Below, one piece after another: positions 1 through 8,502 of a stretch of 64,000 bases of DNA; position 1 is the first letter of the stretch; the number at the start of each line of letters is the position of its first letter. Below the pieces are notes generated by a model. That model did no database searches. It was not told the DNA's origin and saw only the letters and a program-made list of their open reading frames with translations. Source of the stretch: Thermodesulfobacterium thermophilum DSM 1276 (GTDB lineage: Bacteria > Desulfobacterota > Thermodesulfobacteria > Thermodesulfobacteriales > Thermodesulfobacteriaceae); contig NZ_ATXI01000002.1 of NCBI RefSeq assembly GCF_000421605.1, positions 1 to 64,000 of the forward strand, in the 5' to 3' direction. Made by a program: the position numbers and the translations under genes.

Positions 1-179
1 AATAGTTTAGAATTTACTTAGTTGGTAAGTTTTCTTAAAAAACATAAAGATGGTCTGCAAAGAACCATATATTGTCGGATATGGGGCAAAATATAAGGGT
101 AAAAAGTTTAACAAATATTCAAAAATTCATTTTTTAAGCGGTTTAACTCAAAATACTATGTCCCTGAAACAGATATTAG

Positions 180-658
180 TTAGATCATTATTCTCTCACG
201 GTAAAAGTGACCTCCATCGTGTTCTGCAAAGTCTACTTCTATATAGCCTAACCCCCCTTGAGCATACTTCCCAAAATCAGCTGAAATCGGAACTTGATGA
301 TAGATGACCAGGAACTCTTTTTAGGGTTCCAAGGGAAATAAGTTTTAGTTTCGTTGATAATATTGGTGGAATAATGTTTTAAGTGTCCTTCTTTGAGTAA
401 AGTATCAATGGTAAGAGGGACAACAGGGTAAAGTCTTTTATCACAGGGACAAAGAAGGATTTTCCAGCAGATTTTAATGATTTCTTGATGGAGGATATGG
501 TATTTGGAAGCGTTTTTTAGCAGTTTCTTTTAAGACCTGGGTGAGTTTGCCAAGTTGTGATAAAAATTGAGACTTTAACTTTTTTTGATTTAGCTCGTTT
601 GTATCAAGAGGGCTAATTTTTCAACTAACTTTATTTGAAACTCCTTTTCTGTAATCAT
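180..658 (-). pseudogene. decayed DDE-type transposase remnant
   Basis: Read on the minus strand, this stretch carries transposase-like protein sequence scattered over different frames. A start at 658 opens with MITEKEFQIKLVEKLALL. A second frame gives a Lys-rich helix (LDTNELNQKKLKSQFLSQL). A third frame contains CDKRLYPVVPLTIDTLLKEG, which recalls the pre-catalytic CGKRLxxxLPxLLxxL segment of integrase-core insertion-sequence transposases. Returning to the second frame gives VPISADFGKYAQGGLGYIEV followed by DFAEHDGG, which looks like the first catalytic Asp region (GYIEVDFxEHxGG). The frame then closes with a stop at 180-182. No single frame spans the gene and the rest of the catalytic domain is not recognisable, so I read it as a dead insertion-sequence fragment. 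Terminal inverted repeats were not identified. Positions 1-179 and 659-744 hold nothing else I can support. Confidence 0.6.
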
Positions 659-780
659 TTTTTTCCTCACTGTGCTTTAAAAATTGGGGTGTCAGGGAGG
701 AAATTTTAATTTAAGGGACATTTTTATGATCTAATGCCGTTGACTTGACTCATTTCAAAAATTTTTCTAAAATTTTTTAT

Positions 781-1824
781 ATGGAAGGGTTAGTTTTTTA
801 TCCTGAAAAACTTCCCTTTTATCCTTCGATCTTGAATTTTCTGGAGCATACCTTTTTTCTCGTCCATATCTTGCTTGTTAATCTTATTTTAGGATGGGCG
901 CTGTTTTTTGCATACCAACAGTTTAAAAAAAACTTCCTTCCGGAAATTGCTCTCCTTTTTCTTAAGAAAAAACCGATTCTGTTTGCCTTAGCTATCAACA
1001 TGGCCATCCCTGCCCTTCTTTTCCTTCAGGTAGTCTATGGACCTCTATTTTTTACAAGTTCTATCATACTTGCTAACCATTGGATGCTTATCATCCCTTC
1101 TGTTATCTTGGTCTACTATCTTTCTTACCTCATCTCTAAAAAAATTTCTTTACAAAAATTCTTTAAACCCTTTATTTTTATTCAGGTTTTTATCCTCCTC
1201 TATATAGCCTTTATTTTAGTAAACAATCTCACCCTTATGGAAAATCCCGAAAAATGGAATGTCTATTTTACTAACAGAAAGGGCACCTATCTGCCCTTAG
1301 ACATACCTTATCTATATTTTAAATATCTGCACTTTTTAGTAGGGTCTTTGGCTGTAAGTGGTTTGAGTTTGGGGATTTTAGGACATTATAAAAAGGATAA
1401 AATGTGCCTTATAAAGGGACTAAACCTATTTTTTAGCTTAACCCTGTTGCAAATAGTAGTAGGAATAGCTTTTCTATTATCTCTACCTTCAGAGATAAGA
1501 GGCTTATTTTTAGGCAATGCCCCAAAAGTTGCTTTCTTTTTTTACTTAAGCATTGTTTTTGCCCTCACTTCTCTATATTTTAGCAAAAAGCATCACTTAA
1601 AACTAACCACATCGTTTTTTATACTTACCCTTATTTTTATGGTAGTAAATAGGTTTAACTTGAGAACCCTTCAGTTGTCTTCTTACTATCAAACAAATTT
1701 GTTGCAAGTTTCTCCTCAAATGGGTGTTTTCTTGTTGTTTTTACTGTTTTTGGGGTTAGGGATTGTTACGGTGTATTACTTTTTAAAACATAGTTTCTCT
1801 AAGCAGGGAGAAAGAAAAATATGA
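781..1824 (+). CDS. cytochrome bd-like membrane subunit (partner of the multihaem protein)
   Basis: A 347-residue polytopic membrane protein with about nine hydrophobic segments. Histidines in the first segment (LEHTFFLVH) and at the start of the fifth (YLHFLVG) sit where cytochrome bd subunit I proteins carry haem-b ligands. It overlaps the next gene by four bases (ATGA), so the two are translationally coupled and probably form one complex in the inner membrane. An upstream TTG at 745 is in frame, but the ATG at 781 gives a normal N terminus (MEGLVFYPEK); neither has a strong ribosome binding site. Family assignment comes from the pairing and the His pattern rather than a diagnostic motif. 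It likely anchors haem b or quinone chemistry for the adjoining c-type cytochrome. It could instead be a structural CydB-like subunit. Confidence 0.55.
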   Translation: MEGLVFYPEKLPFYPSILNFLEHTFFLVHILLVNLILGWALFFAYQQFKKNFLPEIALLFLKKKPILFALAINMAIPALLFLQVVYGPLFFTSSIILANHWMLIIPSVILVYYLSYLISKKISLQKFFKPFIFIQVFILLYIAFILVNNLTLMENPEKWNVYFTNRKGTYLPLDIPYLYFKYLHFLVGSLAVSGLSLGILGHYKKDKMCLIKGLNLFFSLTLLQIVVGIAFLLSLPSEIRGLFLGNAPKVAFFFYLSIVFALTSLYFSKKHHLKLTTSFFILTLIFMVVNRFNLRTLQLSSYYQTNLLQVSPQMGVFLLFLLFLGLGIVTVYYFLKHSFSKQGERKI

Positions 1825-4493
1825 ACTATCCTGTTTGGGAAACTTATTTTATAAATCCTGGGCTTTGGGTAGCAATTATTGCGGTTTTTCATGTTTTTAT
1901 TTCTCACTTTGCCGTAGGAGGAGGAATCTATCTCTGGTATACAGACAGACTTTCTGTGTTAAACAACGATCAAGACTTACGAGAATTTGTGCGTAAACAT
2001 ACCTGGTTTTTCCTTTTGATCACGATGGTTTTGGGCGGGGTTTCTGGAGTAGGTATTTGGTTTATCATAGGGATTGCAAGCCCTGAGGCTACCTCAATCC
2101 TTATAAATCAGTTTGTTTTCTTCTGGGCTATAGAATGGGTGTTTTTCTTTGTAGAAATAGTAGCTCTTTTGATATATCACTACAAGTTCGATGAACTGTC
2201 TGACAAACTGCGTCTTAGGGTAGCGATGATATATGCTATCTCTGCTTGGATGAGTTTATTTGTCATAAACGGGATTATTTGTTTTATGTTAACTCCTGGA
2301 AAATGGTTAGAAACCAGAAATCCTTGGCACGGTTTTTTTAATCCTTCAAGTTTTCCAAGCCTATTTTTTAGAACAGGTATCTCTCTTATGTTAGCTGGTC
2401 TTTTTGGAATCTTCAGTACCTTATTTTTTGCCCCCAAAGAAAAAAGACCCTTTCTTTTAAAATATAACGTAAAATGGCTTTACGTAGCCTTTCCCTTTAT
2501 ATTTTTTTCAAGTATCTGGTACTTTCTAACCGTCCCAGAACTATCTAAAGTGTTTAACTTTGTGTTTAACAGACAGGTTCTGATGGCTAAAAAACTTCTT
2601 TATGTTTCCTCTGCGTTGATTTATTTAATTTCTCTTGCTTTTTTAGTAAAAGTCAATCCTGGTTTACAAAGGGTATTAGCTTTTCTCCTTCTTTTTATAG
2701 GGTTGCTATGGTTAGGAAGTTTTGAACATATAAGGGAGTATGCACGAAGACCTTATGTAATATATGGTTATCTTTATTCTTTTGGGATAAGGATTGAGGA
2801 GGAAAAGAAACTTAACAGCAAAGGTTTTTTAAAACATGCAAGATGGGCTATGGTTAAAGAAGTTACAGAAGACAATAAAATTTTGGCAGGAAAAGAAATT
2901 TTCAACCTACAATGTCTATCCTGCCACACCATAAAAGGGCTAAGAAACAATGTGGTTGAAAAAGCCCGGGGGTTTACCTACTTTGGGATGATTTCCCAGT
3001 TATATGGACAAGGAAAAGTTCTTGGTTATATGCCTAAATTTATAGGTACAGAAAAAGAGAGAGAAGCTCTTGCTGCCTTTATTACCAAAGAACTTTTAGG
3101 AAAACCTGAAAATCCTCCAGAACTTAAACCTGCTATCAGGGAACTTAAGGCCCAGCCTTTTACCTTTGACCCACAAAAAGACCAATACGTTGTGTTTGTT
3201 TTTAGTCCTCTGGGCATGAAATGTATTACCGATGCAGACAGGTGGTTTAGCTTTTTATATCCGGGAAGCACTTTTGAAGCTGTGGTTATTAAAAGAGGGT
3301 CTAAACCTGAAATTCTTGACAACACAAAAGTTCAATTAGTTTACAAAGTTGAACCTGGTTTTGAAACACCCTCTAAACATGTCCTTTTCTGGGATTATGC
3401 TAGAGAATTTTTTAATAAGACTATTCCTAAAGATTTAGGTTTAACTGGGAAAGGACTTAACGGTACTTTCGATTGGGATGAAAAAAGAAAAATTTTTATA
3501 GCTAAGGGGATCCCGGTTTTACCTTATAAAAAAGACGGTACATATAACCCTTATCCTGTTTTTGAGATAGAAGCTGTAGATAAAGTTTCAGGCAAAGTTT
3601 TACAGCGCACCAAAGCCGTTTCTCCTGTAGCGACTGAGTTCCGTTGCTATGTGTGTCATGAAGGAAGCCCAAGATGGAATGGTGTAGCCGGTATCTCTGA
3701 TCAAACAGCCATTAACATACTTAAAGCCCATGATAAAAACCATCAAACCAACTTCTATAAATCTGCTCTTCAAGGGAAACCTGTTTTCTGTCAAAAATGT
3801 CATGCCGATTTTATCGTAGGGAATGAGGGAATAAAGGGTCATAATAGTTTTTCAGCAGCCATCCATGGATGGCACGCAAACTATATGCCATATAAAGATG
3901 TAAAAGCTTGTTATTTATGTCATCCTGATCATCCTAAAGGCAATACAAAATGCTATAGAGATATACATAAAAAATTAGGGTTAGAGTGTGTCGATTGCCA
4001 TGGGAACATAGATTTTCATGCTACCTCTCTTCTTAAGGAAACCAACACAAAAACTTCCAAATTTTTGCTTGCTCATCTCAACCCCCCAATACCTAAAGAC
4101 CAGATAACACCAAGAAAGCCCTGGGTACAGCAACCTGACTGTCTTAACTGCCATAAAGGCTTTCAAAAACCAGTAAAAGAGGCTAAGGGTTATAATAACT
4201 GGACTGAAGATGTCTCAGGCCTTTTCCGGGTAAGGAAAGATAACACACAAAAACTACCTTGTCTTGTCTGTCATGGCTCTCCCCATGCATTATATCCAGC
4301 TTTTAACCCTTATGGTATGGGTAGAGATAACCTGCAACCTTTACAGTACCAGAAAAACATCCTACCTATAGGTGCAAACTTAAAATGTGAAGTATGTCAT
4401 GTAAAAAAGATGAAGGTCCCTTTCCATCATCCAAACCTGATAAGAACCTTTAGAAACAGTAAACTTTTACCTTCCCAGACGGACTTAGAATAA
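1821..4493 (+). CDS. cytochrome bd-type subunit I fused to octahaem c-type cytochrome tail
   Basis: An 890-residue fusion. Residues 1-330 contain about eight membrane segments of the cytochrome bd subunit I type, with His residues in the first (FHVFISHFAVGGG) and a quinol-loop-like ARRPYVIYGYLYS near residue 312, comparable to the GRQPW motif of CydA. After it come eight CxxCH haem-binding motifs: CLSCH (about 365), CYVCH (610), CQKCH (657), CYLCH (696), CVDCH (723), CLNCH (774), CLVCH (814) and CEVCH (856). Residues 430-600 form a soluble domain with no motif I recognise. The c-type tail should face the periplasm. The arrangement suggests electron exchange between menaquinone and c-type haems, as proposed for CydA-like proteins carrying fused cytochrome c. 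Whether it reduces O2 or merely links quinol to periplasmic cytochromes cannot be told. The 3' end converges on kup with a four-base gap. Confidence 0.7.
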   Translation: MNYPVWETYFINPGLWVAIIAVFHVFISHFAVGGGIYLWYTDRLSVLNNDQDLREFVRKHTWFFLLITMVLGGVSGVGIWFIIGIASPEATSILINQFVFFWAIEWVFFFVEIVALLIYHYKFDELSDKLRLRVAMIYAISAWMSLFVINGIICFMLTPGKWLETRNPWHGFFNPSSFPSLFFRTGISLMLAGLFGIFSTLFFAPKEKRPFLLKYNVKWLYVAFPFIFFSSIWYFLTVPELSKVFNFVFNRQVLMAKKLLYVSSALIYLISLAFLVKVNPGLQRVLAFLLLFIGLLWLGSFEHIREYARRPYVIYGYLYSFGIRIEEEKKLNSKGFLKHARWAMVKEVTEDNKILAGKEIFNLQCLSCHTIKGLRNNVVEKARGFTYFGMISQLYGQGKVLGYMPKFIGTEKEREALAAFITKELLGKPENPPELKPAIRELKAQPFTFDPQKDQYVVFVFSPLGMKCITDADRWFSFLYPGSTFEAVVIKRGSKPEILDNTKVQLVYKVEPGFETPSKHVLFWDYAREFFNKTIPKDLGLTGKGLNGTFDWDEKRKIFIAKGIPVLPYKKDGTYNPYPVFEIEAVDKVSGKVLQRTKAVSPVATEFRCYVCHEGSPRWNGVAGISDQTAINILKAHDKNHQTNFYKSALQGKPVFCQKCHADFIVGNEGIKGHNSFSAAIHGWHANYMPYKDVKACYLCHPDHPKGNTKCYRDIHKKLGLECVDCHGNIDFHATSLLKETNTKTSKFLLAHLNPPIPKDQITPRKPWVQQPDCLNCHKGFQKPVKEAKGYNNWTEDVSGLFRVRKDNTQKLPCLVCHGSPHALYPAFNPYGMGRDNLQPLQYQKNILPIGANLKCEVCHVKKMKVPFHHPNLIRTFRNSKLLPSQTDLE

Positions 4494-4497
4494 AAGC

Positions 4498-6297
4498 TTA
4501 CATTTCTATTCTGGTTAATACTCCGTGAAGTTTAGCAGGAGGAAGGTTAAGAAATTTGACAAAATGGGGGCTGATTTGCTTGATAAAGGCATAAATTTTC
4601 CAGATAGGATGTTGAGTCTCGATATCCTCAAGACCATAAAAGATAACCCGTTCGTTGATACCATGTTCTTTTAAAATGTCTTCAACCTTGAGCCTTTCCA
4701 TATAACCGTAAGCAATCTCAAAAAACTTAGCTCCAGGGCAGATTTCTTCTAAAAAACTGGTGGTAATACCATAAGGCTCGTTTTTTCTTATTAGGGAAAC
4801 AAAGATGTTTTCTTCATAGAGAATCCCATGAACAAAGATGTTTTCGATAACATAGGGGGGGAAATGTTCAGGGTCACGGATAAAATAAAGTGCCTTGCCT
4901 TGGATTTTAGGATTTTCTCTATAAAATTTAGTAAAATTAGTCACAAATTCTTTCTGATTGAAAAACCTCAGGCTTTTATATAGTCTTTTTTGTCCTTGGG
5001 TATAAATAAGGATTACAGAAAAAGGGATTCCAGCAAGCACCAAAGCCCAAAATCCTCCATGAGGGAGCTTAAAAAGAGTTGCGGTAAAGTATAAAAAGGT
5101 GACAGAGGTGGTTAAGACTGCAAGAAATAAAAAAGAATATCGTTTTTTAAGACAAAAAATCGTGATGAGAAAAAGTCCTGTGATGGTCATATCTCCTGTA
5201 ACTGCAAGACCATAAGCTGCTGCTAAATTGGTAGAGCTTTGAAACTCAAACATGATAAAAACCACAGCAAAGAAAAGAAACCAATTGATCGTTCCTATGT
5301 AAATCTGAGAATGTAGCTCAGGAGAAGTATACTTTACCCTCATTAAGGGCAAATATCTGGCAGACATCGCCTGATAAACTACACTAAACATACCGCTTAT
5401 CATCGCTTGAGAGGCGATTACCGTTGCCATCAACGCTAAACACAAGAAAGGCACATAAGCTGAAGCAAAGGTATTTAAACACATCTCAAAAAGAATGCTT
5501 TTTGACTCAGGATGTCTTAAAAGAAAAGCCCCTTGGCCAAAATAATTCACCACCAGGGCTGTTAGAACTAAATACCAAGCCCTTTTTATAGGTTTTGCCC
5601 CGAGATGCCCCATGTCAGCATACATAGCTTCACTACCTGTAGCACAAAGGATAACCTCTCCTAAGATCAGGTAGGCCTTCCAACCGTTTTGTTTAAAAAA
5701 CTCAAAGGCATACCAGGGATTTATCGCTAAGATAACCTCAGGACTCAAAAACAAGTTTAAAAAACCAAGGATAAAAAGACTTAAAAACCAAAGGCTCATG
5801 ATAGGGCCAAAGGCCCCTGAAACCTTTTCTGTCCCTCTTTTCTGAAAATAAAACAAACCTAATGCAATTAACACACTAAGTAAAACTACCTCTGTTTTTT
5901 CTAAAGGCCTTAAACCCGGTATATAAGAAATTCCTTCCACCGCACTCATTATACTTATAGCAGGGGTGATAACACCATCTCCCATAAGAAGGGAAATACC
6001 TATAAAAGACAAAAAAACAACCAACCCTAAAAGTCTCTTACGACCTCTTAATAACGTACGCAATATCTCAGAAAGAATTAAAGTCCCTCCTTCTCCTCGC
6101 AAACTAAGACTCATGGCTAAGACGGTGTATTGAATGGTAGGGATGATAATCAAAGTCCAAAAAATCAAGGATAATACGCCTAAAACATTTTCTTTTGTGG
6201 GTGGCAGAAAAAGGAAAATAACAGGTAAGGTATAGATAGGGCTTGTTCCTATGTCTCCAAAAACAAGCCCTATAGCCTTGACAATTTTTTGGATCAT
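4498..6297 (-). CDS. kup: KUP-family potassium transporter
   Basis: A 599-residue protein with the KUP/HAK/KT layout. It opens with VFGDIGTSPIYTLPVIF, the family's N-terminal signature, followed by about 12 membrane segments and a cytoplasmic C-terminal domain of about 140 residues. GDGVITPAISIMSAVEG, also typical of Kup, is present near residue 107. It imports K+ by proton symport across the inner membrane. The start follows the proS stop directly (proS ends at 6298), making it the last gene of a seven-gene minus-strand run that begins at 13676. Length is close to the usual 600-630 residues. No regulatory element is visible ahead of it, so it probably depends on upstream transcription. Confidence 0.93.
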   Translation of the reverse strand: MIQKIVKAIGLVFGDIGTSPIYTLPVIFLFLPPTKENVLGVLSLIFWTLIIIPTIQYTVLAMSLSLRGEGGTLILSEILRTLLRGRKRLLGLVVFLSFIGISLLMGDGVITPAISIMSAVEGISYIPGLRPLEKTEVVLLSVLIALGLFYFQKRGTEKVSGAFGPIMSLWFLSLFILGFLNLFLSPEVILAINPWYAFEFFKQNGWKAYLILGEVILCATGSEAMYADMGHLGAKPIKRAWYLVLTALVVNYFGQGAFLLRHPESKSILFEMCLNTFASAYVPFLCLALMATVIASQAMISGMFSVVYQAMSARYLPLMRVKYTSPELHSQIYIGTINWFLFFAVVFIMFEFQSSTNLAAAYGLAVTGDMTITGLFLITIFCLKKRYSFLFLAVLTTSVTFLYFTATLFKLPHGGFWALVLAGIPFSVILIYTQGQKRLYKSLRFFNQKEFVTNFTKFYRENPKIQGKALYFIRDPEHFPPYVIENIFVHGILYEENIFVSLIRKNEPYGITTSFLEEICPGAKFFEIAYGYMERLKVEDILKEHGINERVIFYGLEDIETQHPIWKIYAFIKQISPHFVKFLNLPPAKLHGVLTRIEM

Positions 6298-7995
6298 CTA
6301 AACTCCCTTTTTCGCAAACCCTTGAACATAGTTTTCTATTTCCTCAGGCTTAAGATATACCCTTTCTCCTGTCTTCCTTTGCTTGATTTCTACCTCTCCT
6401 TTTTCTTCAAAAGCCTTACCTAAGATGATTTGCAGAGGCACCCCTATGAGATCAAGGTCGTTAAACTTTACCCCTGGGCGTTCATCTCTGTCATCAAGCA
6501 AAACATCCCACTTTTGACTTAAACCCTGGTATAAACTTTCTGCCTTTTCTTTAAAACTATCTTTTAAAGGTATAATTCCTATTTGAAAAGGTGCTATTTG
6601 CCAGGGGAAAATGATACCTTTTTCGTCATGGTTCTGTTCTATGGTTGCCGCAAGCACCCTGCTAACCCCTATACCATAACAACCCATGATAAAAGGTTTC
6701 ATCTGGCCGTCTTTATCAAGAAACATGGCTTTCATGGAAAGGCTGTATTTAGTGCCAAGCTTAAAAATATGTCCTACTTCAATCCCTTTCAAAAAACTTA
6801 ATGGTTTTCCACAACGAGGGCAAAGGTCTCCTTCCGTTGCTTTTCTGACATCAGCTATTATGTCTGGTTTAAAGGTTTCTCCAAGGTTAGCGTTGATATA
6901 GTGATATTCGTCTTCGTTAGCACCTATAACAAAGTTAGGATATCCAACTAAACTTTTATCGGCAATTATCTTTATCTTTAATCCCTTAGGACCAATAAAA
7001 CCAGGACTTGCTCCTGCTATTCTTCTTATTTCTTCATCCTTTGCCATCCTAAAGGGTTTACCACCTAAAATCTTCTCAAGTTTTATTTCGTTTACCTCAT
7101 GGTCTCCTCTTATACAAACTGCTACAGCCTCGTTTTCTTCTACGATATAGATTAGGGTTTTGGTAATTTTTGCCACAGGTAAACCTAAGAAATCTGCTAC
7201 CTCCTTAGCTGTCCTTACCCCTGGGGTATAAACCTTCTCTAAAGGCTTAGAAGGTTCTTGAGAATAGGTTTCTGAAGTTTCGGCAGGGGTTAACTCTATG
7301 TTTGAAGCATAACCACAGGCTTCACAAAAGGCTATGGTATCTTCTCCAGTTTCTGCAAGTACCATAAACTCGTGAGAAACATCGCCTCCTATAGCTCCGG
7401 TATGAGCCTCTACAGCCTTAAACTTAAGACCACAGTTTTCAAAGATCCGATGATAGGTTTCGTACATTTTCTGATAACTTTTTTCTAAACCTTCTTCGTC
7501 AGCATCAAAACTGTAGGCATCTTTCATGATAAACTCTCGTGCCCTCATGATACCAAACCTGGGGCGTATTTCATCTCTAAACTTAACCGCAATCTGATAA
7601 AGGATTAAAGGTAGGTCCTTATAAGACTTAACATCCCTTCTCACGATATCGGTTACCACCTCTTCATGGGTAGGCCCAAGACAAAAATCATGGTCCTTTC
7701 TGTCTTTTATCCTCAGAAGCTCTTTTCCATAAAGCTCCCATCTCCCTGTTTCTTGCCAAAGTTCAGCAGGCTGGACCAAAGGCATAAGTATTTCAAGAGC
7801 ACCTGCCTTATTCATTTCCTCTCTCACTATTTGTTCTATCTTCTTTAAGGCCTTAAAACCTAAAGGTAAAAAGTTATAAATTCCAGAGGCTAACTTTCTT
7901 ATCATTCCGGCCCTTAAAAGCAACTTATGACTAACTGTTTCAGCCTCTGAAGGGTCTTCGCGAAGGGTAGGCATAAAATATCGGCTTAATCTCAT
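6298..7995 (-). CDS. proS: prolyl-tRNA synthetase, bacterial type
   Basis: A class II aminoacyl-tRNA synthetase of 565 residues that charges tRNA-Pro. Motif 2/3-type segments are visible: FRDEIRPRFGIMRAREFIMK near residue 138 and a late GIGVSRVLAATIEQNHDE. Between them lies a YbaK-like insertion domain (about residues 250-390, including LGLPVAKITKTLIYIVEENE), the editing domain that clears mis-charged Ala-tRNA-Pro and marks the bacterial form of ProS. The C-terminal anticodon-binding domain follows. The start at 7995 (MRLSRYFMPTLREDPSEAE) matches the family's N terminus, with an AGGGAGTAA ribosome binding site upstream. It lies 14 bases after the phosphoesterase gene and directly before kup. 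Confidence 0.96.
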   Translation of the reverse strand: MRLSRYFMPTLREDPSEAETVSHKLLLRAGMIRKLASGIYNFLPLGFKALKKIEQIVREEMNKAGALEILMPLVQPAELWQETGRWELYGKELLRIKDRKDHDFCLGPTHEEVVTDIVRRDVKSYKDLPLILYQIAVKFRDEIRPRFGIMRAREFIMKDAYSFDADEEGLEKSYQKMYETYHRIFENCGLKFKAVEAHTGAIGGDVSHEFMVLAETGEDTIAFCEACGYASNIELTPAETSETYSQEPSKPLEKVYTPGVRTAKEVADFLGLPVAKITKTLIYIVEENEAVAVCIRGDHEVNEIKLEKILGGKPFRMAKDEEIRRIAGASPGFIGPKGLKIKIIADKSLVGYPNFVIGANEDEYHYINANLGETFKPDIIADVRKATEGDLCPRCGKPLSFLKGIEVGHIFKLGTKYSLSMKAMFLDKDGQMKPFIMGCYGIGVSRVLAATIEQNHDEKGIIFPWQIAPFQIGIIPLKDSFKEKAESLYQGLSQKWDVLLDDRDERPGVKFNDLDLIGVPLQIILGKAFEEKGEVEIKQRKTGERVYLKPEEIENYVQGFAKKGV

Positions 7996-8009
7996 GGTTT
8001 ACTCCCTCC

Positions 8010-8501
8010 TTACAGAAGGTCTAATTTTTCCCAAGTCTTAGAGGTTAAATCAAGGACTACCATAGTAGGAACACCTTCTTTACCCAAAACCTCTCCTGGG
8101 TTCACCACCAAGGCCTTTCCTATCTCTTTTACTTCAAACTTATGGGTATGACCACAAAAAACATAATCAAACTCCTGACTTTTTGCTAAAACATAGGCAA
8201 GTTTAGGGTAATGCACCATCGCTACATTAAAACCCTTTATCTCCAAAAACGCCTGATCTCCGTGAAACTTAACCCACGGATATTTTTTAAGATGTTCATA
8301 CATCAAGGCTATATCTCCTCGATTATTTCCAACGATAAGATGTACCTCTTTCTGAAAAGAAGCTAACAGAGGTATCATAAAAGGAGAAATAAGGTCTCCA
8401 CAGTGGAAAAGGATTTCACAGCCTTTTTGTTGAGCAACCTTTATAGCCTTTTCTGTGTTAAAAATGTTGTCATGGGTATCACTGATAACCCCGACCAACA
8501 T
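8010..8501 (-). CDS. YfcE/MJ0936-family metallophosphoesterase
   Basis: A 163-residue calcineurin-like phosphoesterase. The dimetal-site motifs are all visible: GVISDTHDN (residues 4-12), HCGDLI (about 34-39), GNNRG (58-62), and GHTHKFEV near residue 117. Size and motif order fit the YfcE/MJ0936 group of small phosphodiesterases that use Mn2+ or Ni2+ in vitro; the physiological substrate of this group is not settled. It sits one base after the UbiD-type gene and 14 bases before proS, so it is cotranscribed with housekeeping genes, which gives no further clue to function. Confidence 0.88.
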   Translation of the reverse strand: MLVGVISDTHDNIFNTEKAIKVAQQKGCEILFHCGDLISPFMIPLLASFQKEVHLIVGNNRGDIALMYEHLKKYPWVKFHGDQAFLEIKGFNVAMVHYPKLAYVLAKSQEFDYVFCGHTHKFEVKEIGKALVVNPGEVLGKEGVPTMVVLDLTSKTWEKLDLL

Positions 8502-8502
8502 C

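Noticed and set aside
50-307. Plus-strand open frame of 85 codons
   Set aside because: The opposite strand encodes transposase-like motifs over the same bases; the plus frame shows no recognisable protein features.
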